The notes under the pieces are model-generated. The model was given only the letters and a program-made list of their open reading frames with translations. It did no database searches and was not told the DNA's origin. Position numbers and translations under genes: made by a program. DNA of 64,000 bases from contig NW_023503374.1 of assembly GCF_014529535.1 (NCBI RefSeq), forward strand, positions 6,634,001 to 6,698,000. The letters run 5' to 3'. This document shows, piece after piece, positions 1-14,066 of this stretch. The stretch comes from Bradysia coprophila (taxonomy: Eukaryota; Arthropoda; Insecta; Diptera; Sciaridae). How positions within the stretch are numbered: position 1 is the first letter of the stretch; each line of letters opens with the position of its first letter.

Positions 1-3000
1 GTCACCAATTATATGGGGAACGAAAAGGCAAGATGCTTTCAGTTTGAATCCATATATTTGAATGAATCTTAGTCTAACAAATACACCGTATATATAGGGG
101 ATACAATGTCTACTATGTCTGGAATCATTTGATTGGCATACTGTGATGAATTGATATGTTGTCGAGTGTTGGCGAGTGTTGACGAGTTACCACAATCCTA
201 AGGTATTACCAGAGGTTGGGGTAAAGCGGACAATCACTAAGGATATCTACTGCAGGCTTAACTACTCGTCTTAGTCTAAGAATGGAAGTTTCACATAAGA
301 CGCATGTAGTGTAACACTCGATTGATTTCGTAAAATCGAAGCAAAATTTCAATCGGATTTTTGTTGAATGTTTTTTTTAATAAAAGACTAACAAAACGAA
401 TAAAATAAAATTCCATAAAGCAAAGTCATGATTGAATGCATAATTCATCAAAACATTTGTTGTATATTATACCATCGAAATTACCACCGACGCAAAATCG
501 AAAACAATAACAGTAATAGTTCAACGAAAACCTAGAAATAGAAAGGAAAATTGTTATGAATTTACGAGGAGTTTCAATTACAGCATTCGAAGATCGATTA
601 TGCCTTTCAGGCTTCTTATCGCATAGTAGAGGTTTGATGAAATTGCTGGTTAAATAAAATATATGCCAGAGCGCACGAATGATATACGAAATGAATGTAA
701 TTTTTCGCTTTGGCTGTACTTATGTTTTTCCAAATTGAAAATTTATGAGTATGCCTCTATTAACGTGGAAGTTAAAATTAATAATACATTTTGCGATACG
801 TCCTACCTTACTTTGCATTTCGTTTTATTCCGGCCACTTCTATGTAAAACAGCATTGGCATAGTTAGTCGGTTGGTTGGTTTTTTTTCCTCAATACTCAA
901 ACAATAAATATTGTTACTTGTAATTACTAATGGATAAGCCAGCCTACGCCAAAAAACGTAATCCCACCTGACATTATTCTCGAGATTTAAATAAAAATTC
1001 TATTTCTATATTCTAATCAATTCCAGTTTTAAGTTTTTCATTTCAATAATTCAATAATGGAGATGTGGTGGTCTTACTGCCTTCGATAGCGATGTTTTAA
1101 CACAATTCCCAATAACAATCCGGTCAAATGAATCATAACCATATTGATGTAGAAATAGCTCGTTGGACGGTGAAATAAAGAGGAAAATATGAAGGTCGAT
1201 GACCAGCTCGATTTTTATAGGAGAAAACACCGATCGTCTATCGAGGGAAAATATTTTCAGCTTTCATTTAGTATAGGACTCAAAAGATCGTTACATCTTC
1301 GATTTTTCGTATCTAAAATTCCAAATACCTTCCAGAGGGGAAAACCCTAGAAAGCGGATACACAATCACACCTGACAGTAACAGTCTCCAACTTTTCTAA
1401 TTTCTTCGCAGCGAACTTATGAAGAAAAGCAAGAAATTTAGCATACGAAGACACTTTGAGATGTGATTGACTGTTTATGGAATCAGATTTAGCTTTTCGA
1501 TAATCTGCAGTGTCCCATGGGATCTGACAAAATACTCTAAACAATGTTCATTGATCATGTCCACTAGCAAATACAAATGATGTAAACGACTCAACAGTAC
1601 CTTGGATACGAGTTTTATATAAATTCACATTCGATGTTTAATTGATCTGCTTTGGCGGCTTTTTATGAATTCGACTTTGGTATATATCTGGTTTGGTAAT
1701 TGATTTTCAAAATCATTTACCAGACTGCATTTCCAAAAATTAAATCAATTTTAACAAGAAATTCAACTGTATCGGAGCTTGTGTGCTGTGGGATTTTTTT
1801 TTCTTCTTCAAAATACCTTGAATTTGTGATTGGTGTGCCTTTTAGTCGTCATCATTCTATTTATTAAACTAAATTTGAAATTCCATAGTGTCAGTTAGCA
1901 TCCAATTTAGTCATAACATCAGTCACTCATGCTAAATAAAACCACACAGCGCTGTTGTGTTTATTGCTGAGCTTTGTACATTAATTCTCCAGCATTTCTG
2001 CTAATAATCACAACTTAATTCAGTTTCGCCTTGAGCCATTTTAATCTGGAACCTAAATCATAATAAATTTGAAGTGCTTACAGAAATACTTCATGGAACG
2101 CAATCTACACGCTTAGGAATTATAGAAATATTTACGATTTCAAACATTGTTTTTGAACGCAGTAAACTCTTAAGTATTTAACCAGCATTTTTGTAAAGTA
2201 TACATGATAAACCCTTTAATTTATGTGACCATTATATACCAACAAGATGTGTATGCAAATATCATACACCAACATAAATCTTTAAAGTTAATTTGAGAAC
2301 TACGATCTAGACAACAACATTAATTCCACTAGAAATTCAAACCAATAAAGCATTCTCAAAATGTGTGCATAACAAATTGCAATTGAATGCGACTGCATAA
2401 ATTCTTATATTTCTCATTGAAATGCTATGCTCACTGCACCTTTTACGTACAGTATTTTTATAAGCTCTGCTGAAAGCGCTATCACGTATTCTTCTTTCGC
2501 AATTTCCACTCTATCATCGCTGTATTAGTTCAGGATCGTAACCATCTCAATTGATGATATTGTCCCATGTGCACACATTTTCTTGGTATAATGCCGAGGC
2601 GAAAAGAAGGAAGAAAAAAAGAATCGCTAAACGTTTTTCTGAAAACTTGGCATTGTTATTGTTATTTAAATCGTTAAAATGTATCATTGTACCTTAATTG
2701 GTCATAAAGTAGCCAAGCCATACTGTGACCAATTTGTGTAAATTATTTTTTCCTTTTCTTGATTCAATTTACGATTAATTCATTTGATTCATGTCCTAAT
2801 AAACGATGGTGAATTGCCACTGCACTGGCATATAATCTGCAGTGGTACGTACCGTAATGTTTCCTATTATATCCCTCTGCGTTCAAACATTAAAACGCAC
2901 TGAAATATATATATTTTACGAGAGCAATGTTTTTCTTGGCTGTTTGTTATTTTGCATATCATTCATTCGCAATAACAATGTAATAAATAAGGCCATTATA

Positions 3001-3994
3001 CGTTCATAGTCACTAGCTTCATTTTAATAATGAAACAAAAATTTATGTGAATTAACCACCGAAGCTGCTTTCTAGCATTTGCTTCGCATATTTGTTCCGT
3101 GTTCATATTTTTATTGAAATGGATAAGCCACGTCGCGGAGAAGGCACCATAAATATTTTAACTCGTCTTCAAGCTAAACCAATTAATTAGCATAAAAATG
3201 AAATGAAATTCATTCAGACTGATGTTGAGTGTGGTATTAGTCGAGCGCATTATCATTTCTCAAAATTAAATTGCGCGTACATTTTAATTTACAACGGTCA
3301 CGGAAAGTGATTGTAATTCTTTTTTCAATAAATTTTGAAATTAGCTCGCGAGATTGATTGAGGGCTCAATTGTAATTATCGATATTAATTTATAATTATA
3401 ATATTAACAAATCCGACACATAATATCTTCCGTGTCTTCGGTGAGTGTTTCTTCAACCATTGTGGTTTTTACGCTCGATCTAAAGTATTTACGGAAAATG
3501 TCAGTCAGAAATTGCTATAGTTATTAGCGTTTCATAGGTTTGAGCTCACGTTTTACGTAATTCTTGTGTTTGAAACTGGAATTTCAACTATTACATCAAA
3601 TGCGATTGTAGGTGAATGGTGTAGTTACTTACTGTATTTCATGTAAAAAATATGCAAAAGTTTTTTAGTTGCACATAATTGCCTGCTAATTAGCTGCTAA
3701 CGAAAGAAAATATTTTGTTGTCCCAGCGATAAATGCCCAATTTCGTACAAAGAAATATTCCCAATATTTCTGAACCATGGTTCTTTAAGTCGCCGTGTTT
3801 TAGAATTAGATCTGTTGATTAGCAACTTTATTCGGACAACTCTTAACCGATTTCAAAAAGCTAAACTTTTGAAGTTCCTTGACTTCATTTTATATCTACT
3901 CTAAACAAGTGGTAAGAATATCAGTCGGTTAATTACATCAACACTAAACTTACTCCATCTGGTACTTCTTTTGTTCTATATATTTTCGGTTTTT
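1..3994. other. AT-rich non-coding stretch
   Basis: I see no convincing coding exon on either strand. The open frames present are short, have no protein character and lack matching splice partners. The stretch could be intergenic or a long 5' intron of the mucin-like gene at 6.3 kb, whose first exon is missing from my model. Confidence 0.5.
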
Positions 3995-4123
3995 AGCCCC
4001 GTACGAAGTACAAAGGAGCTTATAGGATTACGATGCCGTGTGTAATTGATGGAATTCGAAGCAGACGGTAAGGGCAAAGTGTTTGCCTATGTTCATAGAT
4101 GACGAATCTGCAATAAAAATTGT

Positions 4124-4177
4124 GTCTGTCCGTCTGTCCGTCTGTCCGTCTGTCGTCTGTCCGTCTGTCCGTCTGTC
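4124..4177. repeat. GTCTGTCC microsatellite
   Basis: Seven or so imperfect 8-bp units (GTCTGTCC) lie within the 1.1 kb element. They explain the artificial Asp/Arg/Gly/Gln-rich reading frame on the minus strand. Confidence 0.85.
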
Positions 4178-4459
4178 ACGTCGATATCTTGAGTAAATCA
4201 AATCCGATTTCAAAAAATTTTTTTTCCCTGAAAGATAGTCGAAATAGTGAGGCTAAGTTCGAAGATGGGCATATTCGGGTCGGCCCTTCGTGAGTTAGGG
4301 CCACCTAAGTGATTTAAGGTCTTTTGGTGATATTTATGGCAAAATAAACGATGGAAATGTAAATGACACGGCAAATGATAGGTATTGTCAATACCAATCC
4401 AGGATTTTAAATCGGGTGAGTGGACCGTGAGTTAGGGCCTTAGAAGTGAAATGCTACTT

Positions 4460-4895
4460 GGGCCCTATGTGTATTTTACATAGAACTCGAGTAAATTTCA
4501 TTCGTTTATCGTAATTTTTGTTTGATTTGGAAGGTAATCGAATGCCGAATAGAATGTTGTTGAAAAAAAATTAAATTTGGGTCCTTGGCCTAAGGCCGCT
4601 ACTAGGGCCCTATGTGTATTTCACATATAACTCGAGTAAATTTCATCAGTTTTTCGTAATTTTTGTTTCATTTGGAAGGTAATCAAAGGCCGAATAGAAT
4701 GTTGTTGAAAAAAAATTAAATTTGGGTCCTTGGACTAAGGCCACTACTAGGGCCCTATGTGTATTTTACATATAACTCGAGCAAATTTCATCCGTTTTTC
4801 GTAATTTTTGTTTCATTTGGAAGGTAATCAAAGGCCGAATAGAATGTAGTTGAAAAAAATTTAAATTTGGGTCTTCGGACTGAGGCCGATACTAG
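4460..4895. repeat. 145-bp tandem repeat, three copies
   Basis: Units begin with GGGCCCTATGTGTATTT at 4460, 4605 and 4750. Each contains AACTCGAG, GAAGGTAATC and the phrase TAAATTTGGGTC before the next unit. They diverge from each other by only a few per cent. They belong to the interior of the element at 3996-5122. Confidence 0.85.
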
Positions 4896-5122
4896 GCCCT
4901 TCAAAAAAATAAAATTTTAGGGCGATTGGAAATTGTTGTTTCATTTGAAAGGAACGTCGTACGGGGCTTCGTAATTGCGCTATGCGCAATTTGTAAGATG
5001 TACATATTACATAATAATTTTACTTTAACTACATTAACCGGCGCAATAGGCTTACGGTCAAAGTAGGGTGACAGACGCACTAGGGTCACGTACGCAATAG
5101 ATATACGGGTTTGTACGGGGCT

Positions 5123-6293
5123 CAGTCGCAGCAAACGCTCCGACTGTTCTGATGGCTCGTTTTTTACAAAATCTATTACTTCAATGATTTAAACATTAAC
5201 CTTTCTACATAAGGACCAAATTGACCAGAGTTCATTACTTTCGTCGATGTTGATCTGTATCAGATAACGTAGCAGTCAGTAAAGCTAAATTACATAATTA
5301 AGGGTAGCAGCTCTAAGAGCGTAAAGCCTAAAAGTATTATTAGACATAATTTTTATGTTGTCCGGGTGGTAGGTGGTATGAATGAGATGATTATTCCCAC
5401 CGCCCAGAGAGGACAGTCCATGTAATAGGAAAAACTACATGGGAAGGGCATCGGAAAACGCAGAAAGCCTTTTAGATTATCCCCATTGGATCATAGAAAC
5501 CACCATAGTTTTCAGGCGTTTAAGCTATTGACACAACATTTTATAATTGTATTTGAGCTGAGGCAAAACAACTATGCTAATGTTAAGGCAACTTATCGCA
5601 AGAACTTTCACTGTACAGCAAGTATCAAAGTATCCGTTCTTCATTATTCTTTACCTGATTCGAATCTTGTTCTATTTATGCAAACCCATGGAGTGTTCTT
5701 TGTCAAACCCCATAAATTGACTTGTCGCTAGAGCTGTCTGAAGGTGCTCGTTCAATCTAACGAACATAAATCTTCTCGGTTATGTTCCACTCGATTAACA
5801 CAGGTCAAAAGCAGTGTCACGAATCTGAAGCATATTTTAACAATACCACAAGACTCAAGATACAAATTGCAATTTAACATATATGTTCGGCAGGCTGGTA
5901 TGTCCAACGTGAATAAATAATGAAGTTCGTGATTTTATGAAAACGATTTTTTAAACAAGTTTGTTTTGTTCAGATTAATTTTATGTATCTCTTCCAGCGT
6001 CCAAGGTAGATTTGTTTTTATTTTTGTTTTTTTTTTCTTCTTTTTTGATGAGACATCATTTGTTCACTGAAATCTCTTAATAAATGATCGCGCGACCTTC
6101 AGACACATTAGCGTTGTTATCACGTATGATGCGTCTCTTTGGTAAATGCCGTAATGGATAGCCATTAATTAAGGTTCAACCTGTTTGTTTTTCTGTCGTA
6201 AAGAGACAATCAATTGACTGGTAGTTTCTGTATTAAGTCCCTTAACTACAATCGTAAATTTCTAACAGAAAATTCTTTCTATATGACCCACAG
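5123..6293. other. non-coding, with the acceptor side of an intron
   Basis: No coding exon is visible. The last bases form a pyrimidine tract and an AG at 6292-6293, the acceptor for the first visible exon of the mucin-like gene. An 81-codon frame at 5486-5731 has no protein character. Confidence 0.5.
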
Positions 6294-9200
6294 CAACCGG
6301 AATCGATAACCGAAAAGCAATTATTTGGTCTGCCTCAATCGCAGCGATCACGTCAATTTGCTAGCCACAAAAATGTCCAACAGACCGGATTCATACCTAC
6401 AGTGTCTGTTCCACAGCAAGCTATTCAAACGTCTTCGAACGGCGAACAGCAAAACAATAAATTTTATCGCAACCAACCAAACAGCAAGAAACCGAATGAG
6501 TACGTAACTAGTCACGAATCATCACTTAGGAGTAGAAATCGTTTTCAACCAGTCGAATATAGTACAACACCGGCGGCAGTTTCTGCAAGCACTACACGCA
6601 AAGTGAGATTCAATCCATGGCGTTCAACGACTGTGGCTAGCCAGGTACCAGTAGCCCAAGCGCAAGTTATCAATGCCCATGGTTTGCAAAATCTGCCCAG
6701 ACAGCCGTTATATGGTAATAAGGAACGAGGTGTCAGCATTACAACGAACAATGTGAAACAATCGTTTGATACTGCTAGTGTTACCACCAACAAGAAGAAT
6801 GAAGACGAACTTGAAGATGACAATATGAAGGATATATTGGACGACATAGACGACTATTATTACGATAGTGACAAGGAAAACGTCAGAGAACCTGTCCGTC
6901 AGAGTCCCAACGATTCAGCGGTTAATTCTGCCGGTTTTGTAAGACAAAATGCTCAGTTAGTTGATGAGATTGAGACAGCCAACAAAAATGGTGATGAAAG
7001 GGAAGAAGATAAGAAAGAAGACACGGAACAGAAAAGAAATGTTGAATCTACAGAAAACCCTGTAGAAAAGGAAGAAATTAAAGAGGATGGTCCGGTAATA
7101 CTTCACTCAAATTTCTATCTACCCGGAAATGCTGGTAACAACGAAGAAGAACAAGACGAGGAAGATGTGGTTGACCCCACTCGAGCTGTTGCTAAGGATG
7201 CAACTGATCAGGGATACGAATATGAGTACGAGTACCTCGACTACGAAGATCAGGCTGTTAATGCTACACCAGTTACGTTGACAAATTCAAGCCGAGAATC
7301 AGTTCTTGACGATGTTTTAATGTCTGACGAGGTGAACACAAACGATACTAAAAAAGACGAAGTCGTTGGTGAAGCGGTTGTATCAGTCGTAACAACGAAA
7401 AGTGTCATAAATGGTTCAACATCGAATCCCGACGAAAACTTCGAATATTCAAATGAAGAAACCGAACTCCGAACTAGCACTCCAGACATGGAAAATGTAA
7501 CCAATTCAACCGAAAGCTGGGTTGTTGTGGCATCAGTGCAGACAAGCAGAAGTGTGTCAGGAGCTAGATTTTTGCCATTTCCACAGGTTGAGCAAGAGGA
7601 AAAGAAGCAGATTTTATCCGAACTAGATGAAGCTATCAAAGAAGACGTGGAGTCGGAGTATACACTCGATGAAGATGTCACGACGATTCCGAGTATCGAA
7701 AGCATTTTCGATATAGAAACAACTACAGAAGCTGAAAACTATCCAACCGTATCGTCCACACATGTATCCGGTTCGGCAACTGATCACGCATCGAATGTTT
7801 CGCATTCCACCGAAAGTATTATTGACAAACTTGATAGAGGTAAGTCATCACAAATGTCCTTTTTCTTAACCGTCCAATCGAAATACAAATTGTGTGTTTA
7901 CAGTTCAATCCGAGTTATCGAGTGGATTACTTTCGGGCAAATATCCAATTTTAAACGAAATGCAAGCCGACATTACAACTACTTCACTACCAGTAGTTAT
8001 CCGAAAATTCAGTCCGAGAACATCGACAGTAAGAACAACGACAACGAGAGCAACCACTACAACAACTACCACCACCACCAAAGCGCCAGATCAGAAAATT
8101 TCATTCGAATCACTGCCAATGGATGATTTAACGGCGGGTTTGCTTCCATTTGAATTTAAGCCTAGGAGCAATAGTTATCGCAATAAGAAAATCACTACGA
8201 CCACTTCGACTACAGCTCGCTCGATATTAGACGAACAAGGACGTTCAAACAATGTTTCACGATCCTTCAAAAGCAATCCCAACGAACAAGATTTGGCTTT
8301 GGCTGCTCTATTGCCAAAAGATTACAAATTAAATGCAACGCCAGAACCAATATTACTAACGAACAAAACCAAATTGTCGGAACTCATTTCAAAAATCAAA
8401 TTGGACAATGAGGATACTTCCAAGAAGACCACAAAGTCGCCATTTGTGACTGTGACGGAGAGCATCGACAAATTCCTTCCGCCCGGATATAAATTGAGAA
8501 CAACAACGCCGAAAATGCCAGCTACAGTTAAAGACGCTGTTGACTTGAGTAAATTCCTTCCGCCAGGCTACAAACCTCCTAAAGAAGAATCTGCAACCAA
8601 AAAACCGTCTGCATTCATCCCCGTGCCAGACGATATCAGCAAATTTCTTCCACCAGGATACAAGCCACCTCCAGGTGAAAGCGTTGCGCCAGCTGTAATC
8701 CCAATCGCCGATGATGTTCTCAGTAAACTTCTTCCACCCGGTTACAAAGAACCAACGCCCGAAAAGAAGCCTGATTTGCCGAAAATTCATAAGTTCAGCG
8801 ATGACGGCACCAATGCAGATCCGGACGCGGATAGCATTTTGAGCAAAATCAAATTTGCCGACGTGTCTGCATTACTTCCACCAGGATTTAAGCCTGAAGA
8901 AGCGTCTACAACCATCAAGCCAACAACAAAGACTTCATCCAGTTTTAAGGTGGTTTTCCCAAAAAGTCTAGGAAAGCGACCGACTCCCAGAACTACAACG
9001 CAGAAGCCTGCAGGATCGGGATCCGGACACGGACACGGACACGCCGAGGGACCTGAACAAACGGAAGTTACAATTAGGAAAGGTTTTCCGACAAGGTAAT
9101 TCATTATAATGGTTTCTAAGTTAGGACAGGCGTGATTTGATTGAACATTTGATTTTCACAGAGCTACGACCGAATTTACTGGGTGGCCATCCCCGCCAAC

Positions 9201-10705
9201 AACACCAATCTCTATCGAAGAAATACTTCGACAACAAGGTGCCCAGTCCATCGATATATCCGAATTGCTAGGATCAACATCAACAACAACAACCAGCACA
9301 ACAACGACGACAACAACAACTACAACGACCACAACGGTGAAACCGACTCAGCCCGGTCATTGTCATTCCGACTGTGATATGGCAGGAACCATAAAAATTG
9401 TGGATGGTGTTAAGTGGACGCCAGAGCTATTGGATCACAATACCAATGAGTGGAAAACATTGGCGAAAGAAGTTGAGAAACGGGTAAGTCTTTGGAAGAT
9501 ACTCCAGACATTCGATTTGCTGAATCCTCTTTTTTATCAATTTCCAGCTGAACGACGTATACGAGAATTCTCGGGACTTGAAACAATGGTTCCGTAAAGT
9601 TCGCATCGATAGCTTCAGGTATGATTCGTCAACGTCTGTGTATCATTCAAATCGTAAATCATTTTTGTTCAATTTTTTAAATAGCAAGGGCAGTGTGCTC
9701 GTTGACTATTTCGTCGAGTTATCCGTTCCGGAAGACAAGCATATCAGCACAATAGAAATGAAGAAAATGTTCCACGAAGCCCTGAAAGTAGCTCCCATGA
9801 AAGTGGAACCGTTAACGGAAATTGATGATTTCGATGAAGACATTGATTGGCCGTCGTCCACATCCAAGCCGGTTATAAAGGAAACGTATCTATTGGGTCA
9901 ATTCAAATTGGATCCGGTTTCAACGGACTTTATTGGTATGATCAGAGAACTATAGTTGGCTATAATGTCCGCTAATTCGATTGATTTAATTCCAGTTATA
10001 CCCAAGCCAATTCTGCCAACCATTCAATATGCTGAAACATCATTTTTGCCGCAATGGGCCATTGCTGTGATAGTCATTGGAATGGCATCCCTGTTGTTCG
10101 TCATTGTGTTTGGTGTTTCGGTGGTAGGGCAGCGATATTTGACCACAACAAAGAATTGCCAAGATACTGACGAAACCTCTCGAATTTTCCAGCTGCTCAA
10201 CCGACAGAAACGCTCGAAAAAACGAGCTCCACAGCCATTGACAGCAGACATGCTGAACGAACTGAATAAGAATCACATGGGCGGATTTGAAAATTACGGT
10301 CGCGACGATTTCTATAATCCAGAGGATACATGGAGCGACACAAAACATCCGATTAAGCCGAAGGTAAAAACATTGATTTTCTCTGAAATTTTTTTTATTT
10401 CTCGAATATTCAACCGGATGATAAAAAACCATTTTTTTTTTAAACAGCGATTCACGAACTCTATGCACGGTTCGAGTTCAAATATATACGACAGCTGGCG
10501 ATCATCGCGCAAGCACAAAGAACCGCAACAACAACCACACCAGCAACAGCAGCCACATTATTACGATAGCCATCACTATCCGCAAAAGAGCGTATCATAT
10601 CCGCCAAATGATTTGTACAACATGGATCCGCATCATCCGAATGCGATGGGGATGTACACGTACAATCCGCGACGATATCATCACGACTATAACGCCGAAT
10701 TTTGA
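6294..10705 (+). CDS. mucin-like single-pass membrane protein with SEA domain and LPPGYK repeats (5' incomplete)
   Basis: Seven exons join in phase: 6294-7839, 7904-9095, 9162-9483, 9548-9618, 9685-9935, 9996-10363 and 10448-10705. They give 1335 residues. The 5' end is open at a splice acceptor, so the start and any signal peptide lie upstream. The order is: a Gln/Asn-rich start, a long acidic stretch rich in Glu, Asp and Thr, Thr-rich runs (7.99-8.08 kb and 9.28-9.34 kb), and about five copies of a FLPPGYKPP-type motif spaced roughly 35 residues apart (8.47-8.90 kb). A SEA-like domain follows (about 9.4-9.93 kb), then a hydrophobic membrane span (10050-10120) and a His/Gln/Pro/Tyr-rich cytoplasmic tail. 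Thr-rich regions suggest O-glycosylation and SEA domains often self-cleave, so a cuticle- or lumen-facing surface protein is likely. I do not recognise the specific orthologue. Confidence 0.8.
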
Positions 10706-10711
10706 TGACAA

Positions 10712-10717
10712 TTTATT
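10712..10717 (-). terminator. poly(A) signal for the zinc-finger gene on the minus strand
   Basis: TTTATT on the plus strand reads AATAAA on the minus strand, about 165 bp past the zinc-finger stop codon. It lies just after the stop codon of the convergent mucin-like gene, so the two transcripts would overlap at their 3' ends. Confidence 0.5.
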
Positions 10718-10796
10718 TTTTACTTTAAATTAATTTAATTTATGTTGTTTGTAGTGCGGCTGGTGTGATTGAGCGACGTGTGAATTATATTCGTTC

Positions 10797-10802
10797 AATA
10801 AA
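10797..10802 (+). terminator. poly(A) signal of the mucin-like gene
   Basis: AATAAA lies about 90 bp after the TGA stop codon and is followed by A-rich sequence. Confidence 0.6.
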
Positions 10803-10880
10803 ACAAAAAAAAATTGAATGAGACGATTTCGATGGGGTTTAAAATTAAAAAAAAATTAAAACAAAACCGTCAACTCTACA

Positions 10881-13253
<2,373 letters not shown>

Positions 13254-13648
13254 AGTAGCAGAATATTGCTAGAGTCACATCGAGTGATAAATTACGACAA
13301 TGTGGCAGCGCCTAGTTTTCGGAATTTAAGCCCATAAAATTCTTAAGAAATTCCTAAATGCTTGAATTCCTAAATCTAGAAATTTTGAGGAATTTTTTTA
13401 AGACTTTTTAGGAATGTTGAAGGATGAAATTCCTAAAAATCGGCCTTGTATTTTTCCAAGTTTTCCTAAAAATATTTTTTTCAATAGTTGTAAAAATGTG
13501 GAAAAATCTATGAAAATGCGGAAAAATTCAAGAAAATATGAGAAAATGATTTCCCAAAAATAGTCTCTGCAAAACAGTGATATCGAAGATCATCGAGTGC
13601 ACATTGCTTTTTCGGTCAGTCATTGTACCGTAAATAAACTTTAACAAC
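13254..13648. other. divergent promoter region with AATTCCTAA foldback
   Basis: This lies between the zinc-finger gene (-) and the RING gene (+). 13310-13440 is a low-complexity stretch in which AATTCCTAA and its inverse recur, so it can fold on itself. 13440-13560 is A-rich with repeated GGAAAAAT words. Confidence 0.4.
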
Positions 13649-14017
13649 ATGGGCCTAGCACCTTCGCGTATCGATAAAAGCAAATCAGCCAAAGAAAAAA
13701 TTACTTTCTGTGTAATTTGCTACGAAAATGAAATAAAATCACAGACACTGCATTGTGGCCATGCATTTTGCAGTGATTGTATATCGTCAATATACGAATA
13801 TGAAGACATACCGAGATGTCCGCTCTGTCGCCAATATATTTGTTTTCAAACTAGCAAACCTTTGAATAAGAATTACCTTAGCTGGTTCAAAATTAATCGC
13901 AAGATCGTAAGTATAATCTCAATTGATCAAATGGAAAATATGTTTCGTGATGGAAGCTGTTTACTCTTAGGCACATTTTTCGGCTGTTGGAGTGTCGTGC
14001 GGTTTGTTTTGGTATAA
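13649..14017 (+). CDS. small RING-finger protein (putative E3 ligase)
   Basis: The ATG at 13649 follows AACAAC. Residues 21-60 form a C3HC4 RING: CVIC, then C-G-H-x2-C-x2-C, ending CPLC. The fold binds two zinc ions and usually recruits ubiquitin-conjugating enzymes. Read through, the protein is 122 aa with a hydrophobic C-terminus. However, GTAAGT at 13907 is a strong donor in phase 0, and an acceptor at 14035-14036 would replace the tail with about nine residues ending in Leu-Leu-stop at about 14066. Both ends are possible. The specific gene is not recognised. Confidence 0.7.
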   Translation: MGLAPSRIDKSKSAKEKITFCVICYENEIKSQTLHCGHAFCSDCISSIYEYEDIPRCPLCRQYICFQTSKPLNKNYLSWFKINRKIVSIISIDQMENMFRDGSCLLLGTFFGCWSVVRFVLV

Positions 14018-14066
14018 CATTTCTCCGATGTTGCAGGGATATTTACAGGGTAAGAGTTTGCTTTAA

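Larger units (their letters stand above)
3996..5122. mobile_element. non-autonomous element with AGCCCCGTAC inverted ends
   Basis: The stretch starts with AGCCCCGTACG (3996) and ends with the inverse GTACGGGGCT (5113-5122), giving 10-bp terminal inverted repeats about 1.1 kb apart. Inside are a run of GTCTGTCC units (about 4124-4177) and three direct tandem copies of a 145-bp unit (4460-4895). There is no transposase-like frame. It is probably a non-autonomous DNA element; the superfamily is not clear and I could not define a target duplication. Confidence 0.55.

Noticed and set aside
4028-4213. minus-strand frame rich in Asp, Arg, Gly, Gln and Thr
   Set aside because: It is simply the GTCTGTCC microsatellite read through.
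7250-7705. 151-codon Ser-rich frame opposite the mucin gene
   Set aside because: Antisense shadow of the acidic, Ser/Thr-rich exon.
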